A stretch of 64,000 nt of DNA from an uncultured Bacilli bacterium (lineage in GTDB: Bacteria; Bacillota_I; Bacilli_A; RF39; UBA660). The notes under the pieces were generated by a model that saw nothing but the letters and a program-made list of their open reading frames with translations, was not told the DNA's origin and searched no databases. Position 1 is the first letter of the stretch. Each line of letters begins with the position of its first letter. The stretch spans positions 62,001 to 126,000 of the forward strand of contig CAKPMY010000004.1 in assembly GCA_934168245.1 (NCBI GenBank), given 5' to 3'. This document shows positions 52,743 through 61,299 of this stretch, piece after piece. A program made the position numbers and the translations under genes.

Positions 52743-53927
52743 TTAATTCTCCTTTACTATTAATCTTATCATTGAATATTTTTCTAATTTATGAGGAAAC
52801 TTTAGTTTTAAAACTTGTTCGGGATGTCTGGCTAGTTCTAATTCTTGCATGTTCTCATCATATATTTTATCTATTACATAGTCATATACTTCACCGGATG
52901 GAGTAAAGATTTCTGTTTTATCACCTGGTTTAAAGTAATTTCTTTCGACTAGAATAATACAGTTATTTTCTTCATCATAACCAGTAATTAAGCCAAGATA
53001 GTCTTGGTTTGATAATTCTTGTCTTCCTGAATAGTATTGATCGGTGTAATCGGCTTCTTTTAGAAAGAATTGGGTTGATACTTCTCGATTGGCTACTCTA
53101 CTTAGACGATATTCTAATTTTTGCATTATATCTTCTGTTAGAGTGTTATTGTAATATCTATCTATTATTTCACGATACGTACCAATTACTGTTGCTAGAT
53201 AATAAAGAGAGCGCATTCTTCCTTCTACTTTTAGACTTTTTACACCTATTTCTATTAAATCTTTAATGTATTCGGCCATATTTAGATCTTTTGTTGCCAT
53301 AGTAAAGTCTTTTTCTTCAGTAGTTTTAAAGGCAAAACGACATACTTGGGCACAGCCTCCACGATTGGCATCTCTATTGGTTACGTAGTTTGATAAGGCA
53401 CAGCGTCCTGAATAACAAGTACACATAGCACCATGGATAAAGACTTCAATATCCATACCAGTTTTTTCAATTATTTCTTGCATACCGGTTTTACCTACTT
53501 CCCTGGCCAGAACTACTCTATCTACTCCTTCATTTTTAAAGTACTCAACGGCTTTATAATTACTAGTTGAGTTTTGAGTTGAGAGATGTACTTCGACATT
53601 TTTATGTTTATTTTTTATGTAAGAAATAATGAATGGATCACTTACAATAAATGCATCTATACCACAAGCTACTACTTTATCTATATAACTTTCAACATCT
53701 TGCATGTCTTCGTTATGAAAAACAATGTTTAGTGTTAAGTATACTTTTTTATTTAGGTTATGGGCAAAAGTACAGCCTTCTTTTATCTCTTCTAAAGAAA
53801 AGTTTGTGGCATTGGCTCTTAGACTATAAGACTGACCACCAATATAGACAGCATCTGCTCCATATAATAAAGTTATTTTTAATCTTTCTAAATCACCTGC
53901 TGGAGATAATAATTCTACTTTAGTCAT
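52743..53927 (-). CDS. trhP2: U32 family tRNA hydroxylation protein, TrhP2/YrrO-like
   Basis: A 394-aa U32 protein: VELLSPAGDLERLKITLLYG, the signature FIHGAMCTCYSGRCALSNYV and GGCAQVCRF for the Fe-S cluster. In Bacillus the yrrN and yrrO (trhP1/trhP2) products make 5-hydroxyuridine at tRNA position 34, using prephenate as oxygen source. The same gene pair order, with a TrmR-like methyltransferase upstream, is kept here. Its start overlaps the preceding gene by 8 bases. Confidence 0.88.
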   Translation of the reverse strand: MTKVELLSPAGDLERLKITLLYGADAVYIGGQSYSLRANATNFSLEEIKEGCTFAHNLNKKVYLTLNIVFHNEDMQDVESYIDKVVACGIDAFIVSDPFIISYIKNKHKNVEVHLSTQNSTSNYKAVEYFKNEGVDRVVLAREVGKTGMQEIIEKTGMDIEVFIHGAMCTCYSGRCALSNYVTNRDANRGGCAQVCRFAFKTTEEKDFTMATKDLNMAEYIKDLIEIGVKSLKVEGRMRSLYYLATVIGTYREIIDRYYNNTLTEDIMQKLEYRLSRVANREVSTQFFLKEADYTDQYYSGRQELSNQDYLGLITGYDEENNCIILVERNYFKPGDKTEIFTPSGEVYDYVIDKIYDENMQELELARHPEQVLKLKFPHKLEKYSMIRLIVKEN

Positions 53928-54783
53928 TTTTCTTCACCTTATATATTGTCTTTTTAAAGAAGAAATTAGTAAATTCACCTAGACTTTTATACTTCTCTGT
54001 ATATTTTTCATCTTGACAATTTCCTTCTATATATTTTTTAGTATCAGATAAAATATCAATGAATAGTTCCTCAGCAATTCCATATTCTCTTAATACTATG
54101 TATGGACAATTAACTTTATATAATTCTTTTATTATAGTACTAGCATTAGTTATGCTATTTAAGTAAAAGTTAGTTCCTAGGTCATCTTCTTCTACTAGGT
54201 AGTCAGTTGACGTGGCTTTTTCGGTAATTATTAATTCCTTTTTAGGCTCTTTATTTAAGTCTTTGTAGTAGTTTGTTAAGAGACTTCTTTTTGAAAAAGC
54301 AACACTTGGGATACTAAAGGTTTCGACTATGGAAGTTATTTTACTTTTTGTAATTATTTCTTTTATTTCTTCTAGAGTTATTTCCTTACTTATAGCGGCA
54401 TATTTTACACCTTTTCCGTAATAGTAATCACAGGTCTTATAGTTATTAACCATGTATGTTTGATTCCAGACTAAATCTGTTTTTAAGTTTAGCTCTTTTT
54501 TTAATTCAAGAACGGCTAAGTCATAAAAGAAGATCCCTTTTAGATTTAATTTTTCTAATTCTAGTAGTGTTTCTTTTAAGTTTTCTATTTCCGGATTAAA
54601 GAAATTTTTATTCAAATTAACGAATATTTCTAGGCTTGGATTATTTTTTACTATTTCTTTTATCTCAGACAAAGTATAGGTTTTTGAACTTTGGACTGAG
54701 TAGTCTTGTAAGGATAAAATTAAGCCATCGGTTGCTGATAAGAGTTTTTTATTTTGAGCATTTCCTTCTACTAATATTTTCAT
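53920..54783 (-). CDS. trhP1: U32-like tRNA hydroxylation partner, TrhP1/YrrN-like
   Basis: A 287-aa protein with the U32 barrel pattern (LSATDGLILSLQDYS, GIFFYDLAVLELKKE) but without the Cys-rich signature. YrrN in Bacillus is similarly shorter and pairs with YrrO. The order trhP1-trhP2 with overlapping ends supports joint function in tRNA wobble-uridine hydroxylation. More diverged than its partner. Confidence 0.75.
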   Translation of the reverse strand: MKILVEGNAQNKKLLSATDGLILSLQDYSVQSSKTYTLSEIKEIVKNNPSLEIFVNLNKNFFNPEIENLKETLLELEKLNLKGIFFYDLAVLELKKELNLKTDLVWNQTYMVNNYKTCDYYYGKGVKYAAISKEITLEEIKEIITKSKITSIVETFSIPSVAFSKRSLLTNYYKDLNKEPKKELIITEKATSTDYLVEEDDLGTNFYLNSITNASTIIKELYKVNCPYIVLREYGIAEELFIDILSDTKKYIEGNCQDEKYTEKYKSLGEFTNFFFKKTIYKVKKND

Positions 54784-54840
54784 ATTTACCTCATTTCTGT
54801 TTATATCATATCACATTTTATATATTATCGCGAAAAAAAG

Positions 54841-54859
54841 AAGAAAGATTAACTTTCTT
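54841..54859 (-). terminator. terminator after the 54849 gene
   Basis: Minus-strand AAGAAAG-TTAAT-CTTTCTT followed by TCTTTTTTT. It overlaps the 3' end of the gene and separates it from trhP1. Confidence 0.75.
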
Positions 54860-55625
54860 GTTCGGAACTTGTTATTTGAAAACCGAAGGTTTCATCGGCA
54901 TAGAATTCTTCTTCACCATAAATTGATTGAGTAGCAAATGGTTTGTAGGCTACTAAGTTTTTATTACTGATATAGTATTTTACATTTTCTAGATAAGAAG
55001 TAATTTCTCTATATCTTAAGAAACAGTCATAATTACATTCTTGTTCAATAAGATAGCCTGCTTGTAGTTCTTCTTGATAATACTTTTTAAATTTAGTTTC
55101 TAGGACTTTTTCAACATCGGTTGAAGTGATACCATAAAGGTTTAAAATCTCTTCATTAGTTAGAACTTTGGTATCTTTTAAGTCGATGTTGTAGGTTTTA
55201 AAATCGATTTTAGGAATGTCAGTACTATTATCTATAGTGGTTAGGACAAGGGATAATATTTCACCATTTACTTCATAGTCGTATAGAATAACACTTTTCT
55301 TTTTACTGGCTAAGACTTGAGAAAAGGTTAATATTTCAGTATTAATATTTTTTATTTCCTCAGTATTTATGTTAATGTAGGGAACAGTAATGGGATATTT
55401 AGAATTTTCATTATCAAAACGTGTTATAACTAAAGGCGAGTTTTTATCTACTTTTAAGTAAGTATAATTTTTTCTATTGTTTTGATAGATACTAAAATAA
55501 ATTATTCCAAATATGGTTAGGACTGCTAGGCCTAATTGGAGGTATTCTACGGGATGTAGTTGTCTTTTATTTACTTTTTTCTGAACCTTCTTTTGGGTAG
55601 GCTTCTTTTTATCATACATTATCAT
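54849..55625 (-). CDS. single-span membrane protein of unknown function
   Basis: A 258-aa protein: Lys-rich cytoplasmic start (KKKPTQKKVQKKVNKRQ), one span (LQLGLAVLTIFGIIYFSIY) and an exterior domain of about 200 residues, with YININ and LVAYKPFATQS strands and a C-x3-C pair. The layout recalls DUF4163/PdaC-type domains but I cannot confirm this. It follows the VirB2-NlpC fusion gene by 55 bases and both interrupt the yrrM-yrrN junction, so the two may act together. Confidence 0.6.
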   Translation of the reverse strand: MIMYDKKKPTQKKVQKKVNKRQLHPVEYLQLGLAVLTIFGIIYFSIYQNNRKNYTYLKVDKNSPLVITRFDNENSKYPITVPYININTEEIKNINTEILTFSQVLASKKKSVILYDYEVNGEILSLVLTTIDNSTDIPKIDFKTYNIDLKDTKVLTNEEILNLYGITSTDVEKVLETKFKKYYQEELQAGYLIEQECNYDCFLRYREITSYLENVKYYISNKNLVAYKPFATQSIYGEEEFYADETFGFQITSSEQES

Positions 55626-55680
55626 ATTATCCTCCTAGTATCTTGGCAACCTTTATTCTTTTTTGTTATTTATTTGGTAA

Positions 55681-56493
55681 TTAGTTTACTCCATTCATGC
55701 GCATTATTCCTAAAAGATTGGAACTGTTATAGTTGTAGTTGGTGGTTAATTTTACTCCGTCTCTAGAGTTTGAGGCATGAACTATTTCATTACCATTTCC
55801 AGTAGCAATAGCAACATGGTCTCTATACATTACAATATCTCCAGCTCTTATATCATTTGCTGAGACTAAGGTATAAGTACTTTTGTCATTCCATTGGGCT
55901 GAAGTTGTTCTTTTTAGGTTTATACCAAAATGGCGATAAACTCCTTGAACAAAGCCTGAGCAATCTGTTGGAGTATATGGCAATTCACCATTCCAAGTAC
56001 CACCATAAGTATATTTTTTACCAACAAACTGTTTGGCATAAGCAGCTATTTCTTGACCTCTAGCACTACCTTTTATAGATGAGGAACTAGAAGTTGTGGA
56101 ATTATAATATTTTGTTGGGCCAGTATTAGACTGGGATGTTTGGCTTTCTGTTGGAGTTAGTTTGGCATCTATTTCTTCGGCACTTTTCCAACAGGCTCCT
56201 ACTTCTACTGTTTCGGGCATAATATTAAAAAATAGATTGATTATAGTCGGCATAATGAAACACATAACTGCAGCAATTATTTTATTAAATAATGGTTTGT
56301 TTCCTTTTTTATCGTCAGGATTCATCATTAACTTAATTAGACCAATCACAAATGAAAGCAAAAGTAAAATTGGGGCTATTAACTGAATTAAGTTTAGGGC
56401 ACGATGAAGAATAGATAGTAGTTTTGCTAAAGCATAGTCACTACAACAGTTTCTTAATGATTCACTACATTTTAGTAATTGAATTGTGTTCAT
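55681..56493 (-). CDS. VirB2-like membrane hairpin fused to NlpC/P60 hydrolase
   Basis: A 270-aa protein. Residues 33-57 (LNLIQLIAPILLLLSFVIGL) and 69-91 (NKIIAAVMCFIMPTIINLFF) form a two-helix hairpin very like the VirB2-like proteins at 30306-31183. A Ser/Thr linker (105-140) leads to an NlpC/P60 domain with catalytic Cys168 in TDCSGFV, His216 in DHVAIA and His229 in EIVHAS. NlpC/P60 enzymes cut peptide stems of peptidoglycan. The enzyme is thus anchored by, or part of, a pilin-like membrane unit. It is probably tied to the secretion locus, though encoded 6.8 kb away. Confidence 0.85.
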   Translation of the reverse strand: MNTIQLLKCSESLRNCCSDYALAKLLSILHRALNLIQLIAPILLLLSFVIGLIKLMMNPDDKKGNKPLFNKIIAAVMCFIMPTIINLFFNIMPETVEVGACWKSAEEIDAKLTPTESQTSQSNTGPTKYYNSTTSSSSSIKGSARGQEIAAYAKQFVGKKYTYGGTWNGELPYTPTDCSGFVQGVYRHFGINLKRTTSAQWNDKSTYTLVSANDIRAGDIVMYRDHVAIATGNGNEIVHASNSRDGVKLTTNYNYNSSNLLGIMRMNGVN

Positions 56494-56508
56494 TGTACTT
56501 CACCTTTC

Positions 56509-57108
56509 CTATTTTGTTTCTATTTTTTTACTTACAGATATGCCATCTCCTATATTGAAAAATTCAGTTTTATAACGTTCATTTTCTTTTAGATAAATTG
56601 TGTATTCTTTTACCTTACGTACTAAGGCTCTTAAATTTCTACTTTCTATTTCTTCTTCCTTTTTATGAACTAGGCCATGAAATTCAAGATTATCAGTTAT
56701 AATAGTTCCCGCAGGATTTAAGTTTTTTTCAAACTTTTCAAAGAATTTTATACTTTGAGCCTTAGCGGCATCAATAAAGATTAAATCATATTTTTCTGTG
56801 ATGTTAACGTCTAGAGCATCATTAAAAATTAGGGTTATTCTATTTTCAAGGTTTAGTTTTTTGATATTTTTTAAAGCCTCTAAATATCTTTTTTCATCAC
56901 GTTCTATTGTTGTTATTGTAAGTTTTTCATTGGCTAAGGCCATCATTATAGCAGAATAACCGATAGCCGTTCCAATTTCTAAAACAGAATTTATATTATT
57001 TTTTACAATGTACTTTGTTAAAAACTCAATGCCATCTTCTAACATAATGGGGACATTATTTTCTTTAGCATAAGTACGTATTTCTGAGATTATTTCATAG
57101 GTATTCAT
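56509..57108 (-). CDS. trmR: tRNA 5-hydroxyuridine methyltransferase, TrmR-like
   Basis: A 199-aa O-methyltransferase: VLEIGTAIGYSAIMMA is the SAM-binding loop, TTIERDEKRYLEA the acidic strand end, YDLIFIDAAKAQ the metal-linked segment. In Bacillus YrrM/TrmR methylates the 5-hydroxyuridine made by TrhP proteins, and it is encoded just before yrrN here too (with two genes inserted between). The general name is class I O-methyltransferase; the tRNA role is from gene order. Confidence 0.85.
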   Translation of the reverse strand: MNTYEIISEIRTYAKENNVPIMLEDGIEFLTKYIVKNNINSVLEIGTAIGYSAIMMALANEKLTITTIERDEKRYLEALKNIKKLNLENRITLIFNDALDVNITEKYDLIFIDAAKAQSIKFFEKFEKNLNPAGTIITDNLEFHGLVHKKEEEIESRNLRALVRKVKEYTIYLKENERYKTEFFNIGDGISVSKKIETK

Positions 57109-57123
57109 TATTTGTAATCACCT

Positions 57124-58200
57124 TTATCTTTTCCATTTACCATTTCTTATAAGTTCATCTTTTTTTCTTGAATGTTCAGCAGCAGTTGCAAAAAAGTAAG
57201 TATTTCCTTCGTTGTCTGAGATGAAGAATAAATTATTTGTCTCTGTTGGATTAAGAGCTGCATCTATTGAATTTAGCCCTGGCATTGAAATTGGTCCGAC
57301 TGGTAGACCAGAGATGATGTATGTATTGTAAGGATTTTTATTATTCATCATTTCGGCGGTTGCAATTCCAACGTCACTAAATTCTAGACCCATTCCATAA
57401 TAAGATGTAGCGCAACTTTGTAATTGCATTCCTTGTTGAAGACGATTATGAAATACTGAAGAAATGTCTTTAAAGTCTTTAGTCTTACCTTCTTTTTCAA
57501 TTACTGAGGCAAGGGTTAGTATTTCATGTATAGATAAATCACTTGCTTCTATACTTTGTTTGTATGGTGTTAATTTTTTATCCATTTCAGTTAGCATAGT
57601 TTCTATGATTGTTTTTACATCTACATCTTTATTAGCAAAATAATAGGTATCAGGAAATAAGTAACCTTCCAATGGATAATAGATATTGGTATTTAAAATA
57701 TCATCTGTTAAAAACCAATAATTAGTAATTAAGGTTTTTAAATAGGTTTGATCTTTAAAGATGCTTTCTGTTTCTTCTTGAGTATTATTTGTATTACCTA
57801 CAATTACACCAATATAATCAGTTACTCGTTTTCCTTCTTTAAAAGTTAATTTAATGGAATCGGGATTATAGTTATTTCCTTCTACCAAAGTGTTTATAAT
57901 TTCTTCTAAGGACATACTTTGTTTTAAAGAGTATGTACTTGCTTTCATACTAGAAACGTTGTTTATTTTAACATATATTTTGAAAAATGTCGTATTTTTT
58001 ATTAATTTTTTTTCTTTTAGGATGTTTGCGATAGTTGAAACACCTGATCCTTGAGGGATAGTAACCTGTATTTCTTCTGTATTTTTACTATCTACTGGAG
58101 CCTTTAAAATATTCCAAGTACATAGTGCCAGTACGGCCACTACGATGATTACAAAAAAGGCTACAACGACATAAAATAATGGTTTTGCTTTTCTTCTCAC
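57124..58200 (-). CDS. mltG: endolytic transglycosylase MltG
   Basis: A 358-aa MltG, which cuts nascent glycan strands at the membrane and sets their length. One membrane span (LFYVVVAFFVIIVVAVLALC), a LysM-like segment (VTIPQGSGVSTIANILK), and the YceG core with the catalytic Glu in LASVIEKEG and the GLPVGPISMPGLNSIDAAL signature. The start is probably GTG at 58200, nine bases after AAGGAG; frames opening at 58242 overlap the gene above. Confidence 0.92.
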   Translation of the reverse strand: MRRKAKPLFYVVVAFFVIIVVAVLALCTWNILKAPVDSKNTEEIQVTIPQGSGVSTIANILKEKKLIKNTTFFKIYVKINNVSSMKASTYSLKQSMSLEEIINTLVEGNNYNPDSIKLTFKEGKRVTDYIGVIVGNTNNTQEETESIFKDQTYLKTLITNYWFLTDDILNTNIYYPLEGYLFPDTYYFANKDVDVKTIIETMLTEMDKKLTPYKQSIEASDLSIHEILTLASVIEKEGKTKDFKDISSVFHNRLQQGMQLQSCATSYYGMGLEFSDVGIATAEMMNNKNPYNTYIISGLPVGPISMPGLNSIDAALNPTETNNLFFISDNEGNTYFFATAAEHSRKKDELIRNGKWKR

Positions 58201-58231
58201 TGCCAAATTCTCCTTCTTAAAAAATAACGAG

Positions 58232-58525
58232 CTATTGCTCATTATTTTGTTGTTCTACCTTTTTCTTAACTTCTTCTTGTAAAGTATCTAAAATTGTTTC
58301 GATTACTTTCCATTCTTTTTCTGTTTCGATTGGTTCTAGTTTAGTATTTGGATCCTCTGGATTATAAATAGAAGCATATACTTCGACATTGCCAGATTCA
58401 TCTAAAGTATTGTCTGTATAAACAATATAGTTTTTGTTTGTTTCTTCACTTTCAAAAGTAAATAAAACATCATATTCTGTTTCATTACCTTTATCATCAA
58501 CCATTACAAATTTATTTTCTTTCAT
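58232..58525 (-). CDS. DUF1292 family protein (YrzB-like)
   Basis: A 97-aa acidic soluble protein (MVDDKGNETEYDVLFTFES, YIVYTDNT) of the DUF1292 family found between ruvX and mltG across Firmicutes. Its role is unknown. It overlaps ruvX by 4 bases (ATGA). The tail is Lys/Gln/Asn-rich. Confidence 0.88.
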   Translation of the reverse strand: MKENKFVMVDDKGNETEYDVLFTFESEETNKNYIVYTDNTLDESGNVEVYASIYNPEDPNTKLEPIETEKEWKVIETILDTLQEEVKKKVEQQNNEQ

Positions 58526-58944
58526 TTTTTTCTTCCTTCCTTATCTAAATAAGATTGTAATATTATCGTTGCTGCAACACTGTCAACAACTGTTTTTCTT
58601 TTTTTTCGAGATACATTTCCCATAATTAGGGTATCGGTTGCACTTTTGGTTGTTAGTCGTTCATCTTGCAAATAAATAGGAATTGATAGTTCTTCTTCTA
58701 AACGTTTTTTAAATTCTAGGCTTAACTCTCCTTTTGGACCAATAGTATTGTTCATGTTCTTAGGAAAGCCCAAGACAATGGCTTCGATGTTTAGTTCAGC
58801 AACTATTTTTTTTACTTCGGTAAGGAGTCTTTCGTACTCTTCATTATGACGAATTACAGTATAACTACTAGCAATAAGTCCTGTGCTGTCACTTTGAGCG
58901 ATACCTAGAGTCCTACTACCTAAATCTAGTCCTAAATATTTCAT
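58522..58944 (-). CDS. ruvX: RuvX/YqgF family Holliday-junction-resolvase-like nuclease
   Basis: A 140-aa RNase H-fold protein: LGLDLGSRTLGIAQSD (first Asp), VLGFPKNMNNTIG, IYLQDERLTT and DSVAATIILQSYLD (last Asp). Known in the family for pre-16S rRNA processing or recombination. It follows ireB directly and overlaps the DUF1292 gene, as in Bacillus. Confidence 0.93.
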   Translation of the reverse strand: MKYLGLDLGSRTLGIAQSDSTGLIASSYTVIRHNEEYERLLTEVKKIVAELNIEAIVLGFPKNMNNTIGPKGELSLEFKKRLEEELSIPIYLQDERLTTKSATDTLIMGNVSRKKRKTVVDSVAATIILQSYLDKEGRKK

Positions 58945-59196
58945 CTATTTTTCCTTTTGAAATTCTTCTAATAAAATTTCCACTATTTTAGCACGATCTA
59001 TTTCTTGAATTTTACTTCTAGCATCCTTGTAACTAGATATATATCCTGGGTCTCCAGAAATTAGATAACCAACAATCTGGTTAGTAGGATTATATCCTCT
59101 TTCTTTTAATGCAACATATACTTCGTTTAAGATGTCTCTAGTTATTTTAGTATCAATACTTCTCAATTCAAATAAACTAGTTTTATCTTGTGACAT
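58945..59196 (-). CDS. ireB: IreB family regulatory protein
   Basis: An 83-aa protein with the DUF965/IreB core ILNEVYVALKERGYNPTNQI followed by GYLISGDPGYIS. In Enterococcus IreB is phosphorylated by the IreK Ser/Thr kinase and affects cephalosporin tolerance. Thr residues near the N-terminus (KTSLF, DTKIT) are candidate sites. It starts the core operon with a GAGGTGAT ribosome site. Confidence 0.92.
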   Translation of the reverse strand: MSQDKTSLFELRSIDTKITRDILNEVYVALKERGYNPTNQIVGYLISGDPGYISSYKDARSKIQEIDRAKIVEILLEEFQKEK

Positions 59197-59265
59197 TTTA
59201 TCACCTCATTTTAATCTCTATTATAGATTAATTTTATCATTATTTTATTTTCTTTACAATATTTT

Positions 59266-60417
59266 CTATGCAGAATAGACAAAGGCCATATAAACTACAA
59301 AGGCTAAGAATAGTAAAGTTACTACGGCACCATTTATTTTTTCAAAGCTAGTACTTTTATTTTTTACGCCTAAAGCCACAGTAATTAGAGCACCGGCAAT
59401 TAAGCCACCGATGTGGGCTGAGTTATCAACATCTGGTAGTAAAAAGCCAATACCTAAATTCATTAGAATTAATGGAATGATTTGACTTTTAACAACATTT
59501 CCTAGATAAACTCGGTAATGATAACCAAAGTATACTAAAGATCCCATTAGACCAAAGATTGCGCCTGAGGCACCAACTGAGTAGTAGTCACCGCCAAAGG
59601 TTACAGAAAACATGGCACCAACTACGGCTGAGAATAGATAAACTATTAAGTATTTAACTTTTCCTAAAAAACTTTCTAGTTGACTACCTAGAACTGCTAA
59701 AGCATAACAATTAAAGAACAAGTGAAATAAATTGGCATGTAAGAATGTTCCAGTAATTAAGCGGTAGTATTGCCCAGCTCTAATTGCCGGTCCATAAATA
59801 CAGAAAGATTCAACGAAAGTTCCATATACTCCAAATAAAACAGGTATCACATACATAAGAATGTTAATAATAACTAATGAATAAGTAATAATTGGTTTTT
59901 TTATTTTGAAAACACTTTCTACTTTTTTGGCATCATCACGATTATGCTTTTCAATATCATTGGTTATCTTCATAAATAGTTCCATTCCTTTCTCTTTAAA
60001 TGATAGTTTTTTAGTTAAGTCTGGAAAGGCTTTAGTTAAAACTTCATTTTTATCAATATCCTCTTCTTCTGTTAGTTTTATACAAAGAGCATCTTTATTT
60101 TCTGATAAATTTTCAGTTACATTATCTCCTAGATTTAAGAATATACTTACGACATTCATTTTTAGAGAAAGTGTCTTTTTACGAATCTTTTTTAGAATTC
60201 GTTTTGTCTTAAATTTATCAAAATCAAATTGTTCATCATTATGAATATAACCGGAAACAATTCGAACTACTTTGTAATCTTCATTTAGGTTTTCAAGCCA
60301 AATTTCGTTTTCAACACCTTGAAGAATAATAGGATTATAATTTTTTTCAGTTATGAAGTAATGTAATAATTTCATCACTATTACATTCTTGCTGTCTTGC
60401 ATTATTTCTGATTCCAT
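59266..60417 (-). CDS. rhomboid intramembrane serine protease, GluP-like
   Basis: A 383-aa protein. Residues 1-165 form a cytoplasmic domain like that of Bacillus GluP (YqgP). Then come six or seven membrane spans with GTFLHANLFHLFFNCYAL, catalytic Ser in VGASGAIFGLMG and His in NSAHIGGLIAG. It cleaves membrane proteins within the bilayer. AGGAGG stands five bases before the ATG. Confidence 0.92.
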   Translation of the reverse strand: MESEIMQDSKNVIVMKLLHYFITEKNYNPIILQGVENEIWLENLNEDYKVVRIVSGYIHNDEQFDFDKFKTKRILKKIRKKTLSLKMNVVSIFLNLGDNVTENLSENKDALCIKLTEEEDIDKNEVLTKAFPDLTKKLSFKEKGMELFMKITNDIEKHNRDDAKKVESVFKIKKPIITYSLVIINILMYVIPVLFGVYGTFVESFCIYGPAIRAGQYYRLITGTFLHANLFHLFFNCYALAVLGSQLESFLGKVKYLIVYLFSAVVGAMFSVTFGGDYYSVGASGAIFGLMGSLVYFGYHYRVYLGNVVKSQIIPLILMNLGIGFLLPDVDNSAHIGGLIAGALITVALGVKNKSTSFEKINGAVVTLLFLAFVVYMAFVYSA

Positions 60418-60482
60418 TTTTTCCTCCTAAAATATAATAATATTATATACTAAAACATAAAATAAAGAAAGAGGTGATTATT

Positions 60483-60947
60483 TTGTTAAAAAAGATATTT
60501 ATTTTTGCTTTATGTTTACTACCCTGGTTCTTATCTTCTGTTATTCCTGTAGATTATAGTTATTTTGATACTTTGAAATTGCCATTTTTTTGTCCGCCTA
60601 AGGCTTTTTATGGAATTGCTTGGTCTTTAATATATATATTGATTGCTGTTAGTATATATGGAATAGTTACTACTTATAGATTTAGAGATATACCTAAGTC
60701 GTACAAAGTTAGTTTGGTTATTAATTATGTTTTAAATCAGGCATATACTTTAATTTTCTTTGGACTTAAAAATAACTTTTTAGCATTTGCAGACTGTGTA
60801 GCAATATTTATATCTTGTTTATTTTTGTATCATGAGACGAATAATCTAAGAGAAAAAAGCAGTAAGTTTTTAGATCCTTACGTACTTTTAGCACTATTTG
60901 CTGCTATTTTGTCACTAACTATTTATGTTATGAATACAGTGTTATAG
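60483..60947 (+). CDS. TspO/MBR family membrane protein
   Basis: A 154-aa five-span protein of the TspO family: LKLPFFCPPKAFYGIAWSLI is the tryptophan-aromatic signature, and NYVLNQAYTLIFFGLKNN the following helix. The family binds porphyrins or sterols. The start is probably TTG at 60483 with GAGGTG six bases before. It is the only plus-strand gene of the right-hand third. Confidence 0.85.
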   Translation: MLKKIFIFALCLLPWFLSSVIPVDYSYFDTLKLPFFCPPKAFYGIAWSLIYILIAVSIYGIVTTYRFRDIPKSYKVSLVINYVLNQAYTLIFFGLKNNFLAFADCVAIFISCLFLYHETNNLREKSSKFLDPYVLLALFAAILSLTIYVMNTVL

Positions 60948-60959
60948 TAATTGTTTGAA

Positions 60960-61298
60960 TTATAATAAATCGAATCTTATACCAATAACGGAATACTCTT
61001 CTTGTTTTTCTTTAGGATAGTATTTTTCTAATTCGTTTAGAAGTTTTTCTTTTGAATACGTTTTATCAGCAACTATATCTATACTAAAATCATTTAACAA
61101 AGTAGAAAAGTCTTTGTAATTTAGAAGCGCTGTTACTACTATATCAAGATATTCAATATTTTCTGGTTCTTTAGTTATGCGAATGACATCGTTTAAGTTG
61201 ATTGATTTTCTCTTTTCATCTAAGAGTCTTAATTCAATCCGTTTGGTACCTTTTTTTATGTAGTCGTAGAATAATGGTTGAACTTTTAAGGTTTGCAT
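60960..61298 (-). CDS. ASCH-domain protein
   Basis: A 112-aa protein, LKVQPLFYDYIKKGTKRIEL followed by LDEKRKSINLNDVIR, the ASCH pattern (PUA-like RNA-binding fold). Some such proteins process modified nucleosides or mRNA; the exact role here is unknown. It lies one base after the rluD stop, in the same direction. Confidence 0.75.
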   Translation of the reverse strand: MQTLKVQPLFYDYIKKGTKRIELRLLDEKRKSINLNDVIRITKEPENIEYLDIVVTALLNYKDFSTLLNDFSIDIVADKTYSKEKLLNELEKYYPKEKQEEYSVIGIRFDLL

Positions 61299-61299
61299 A

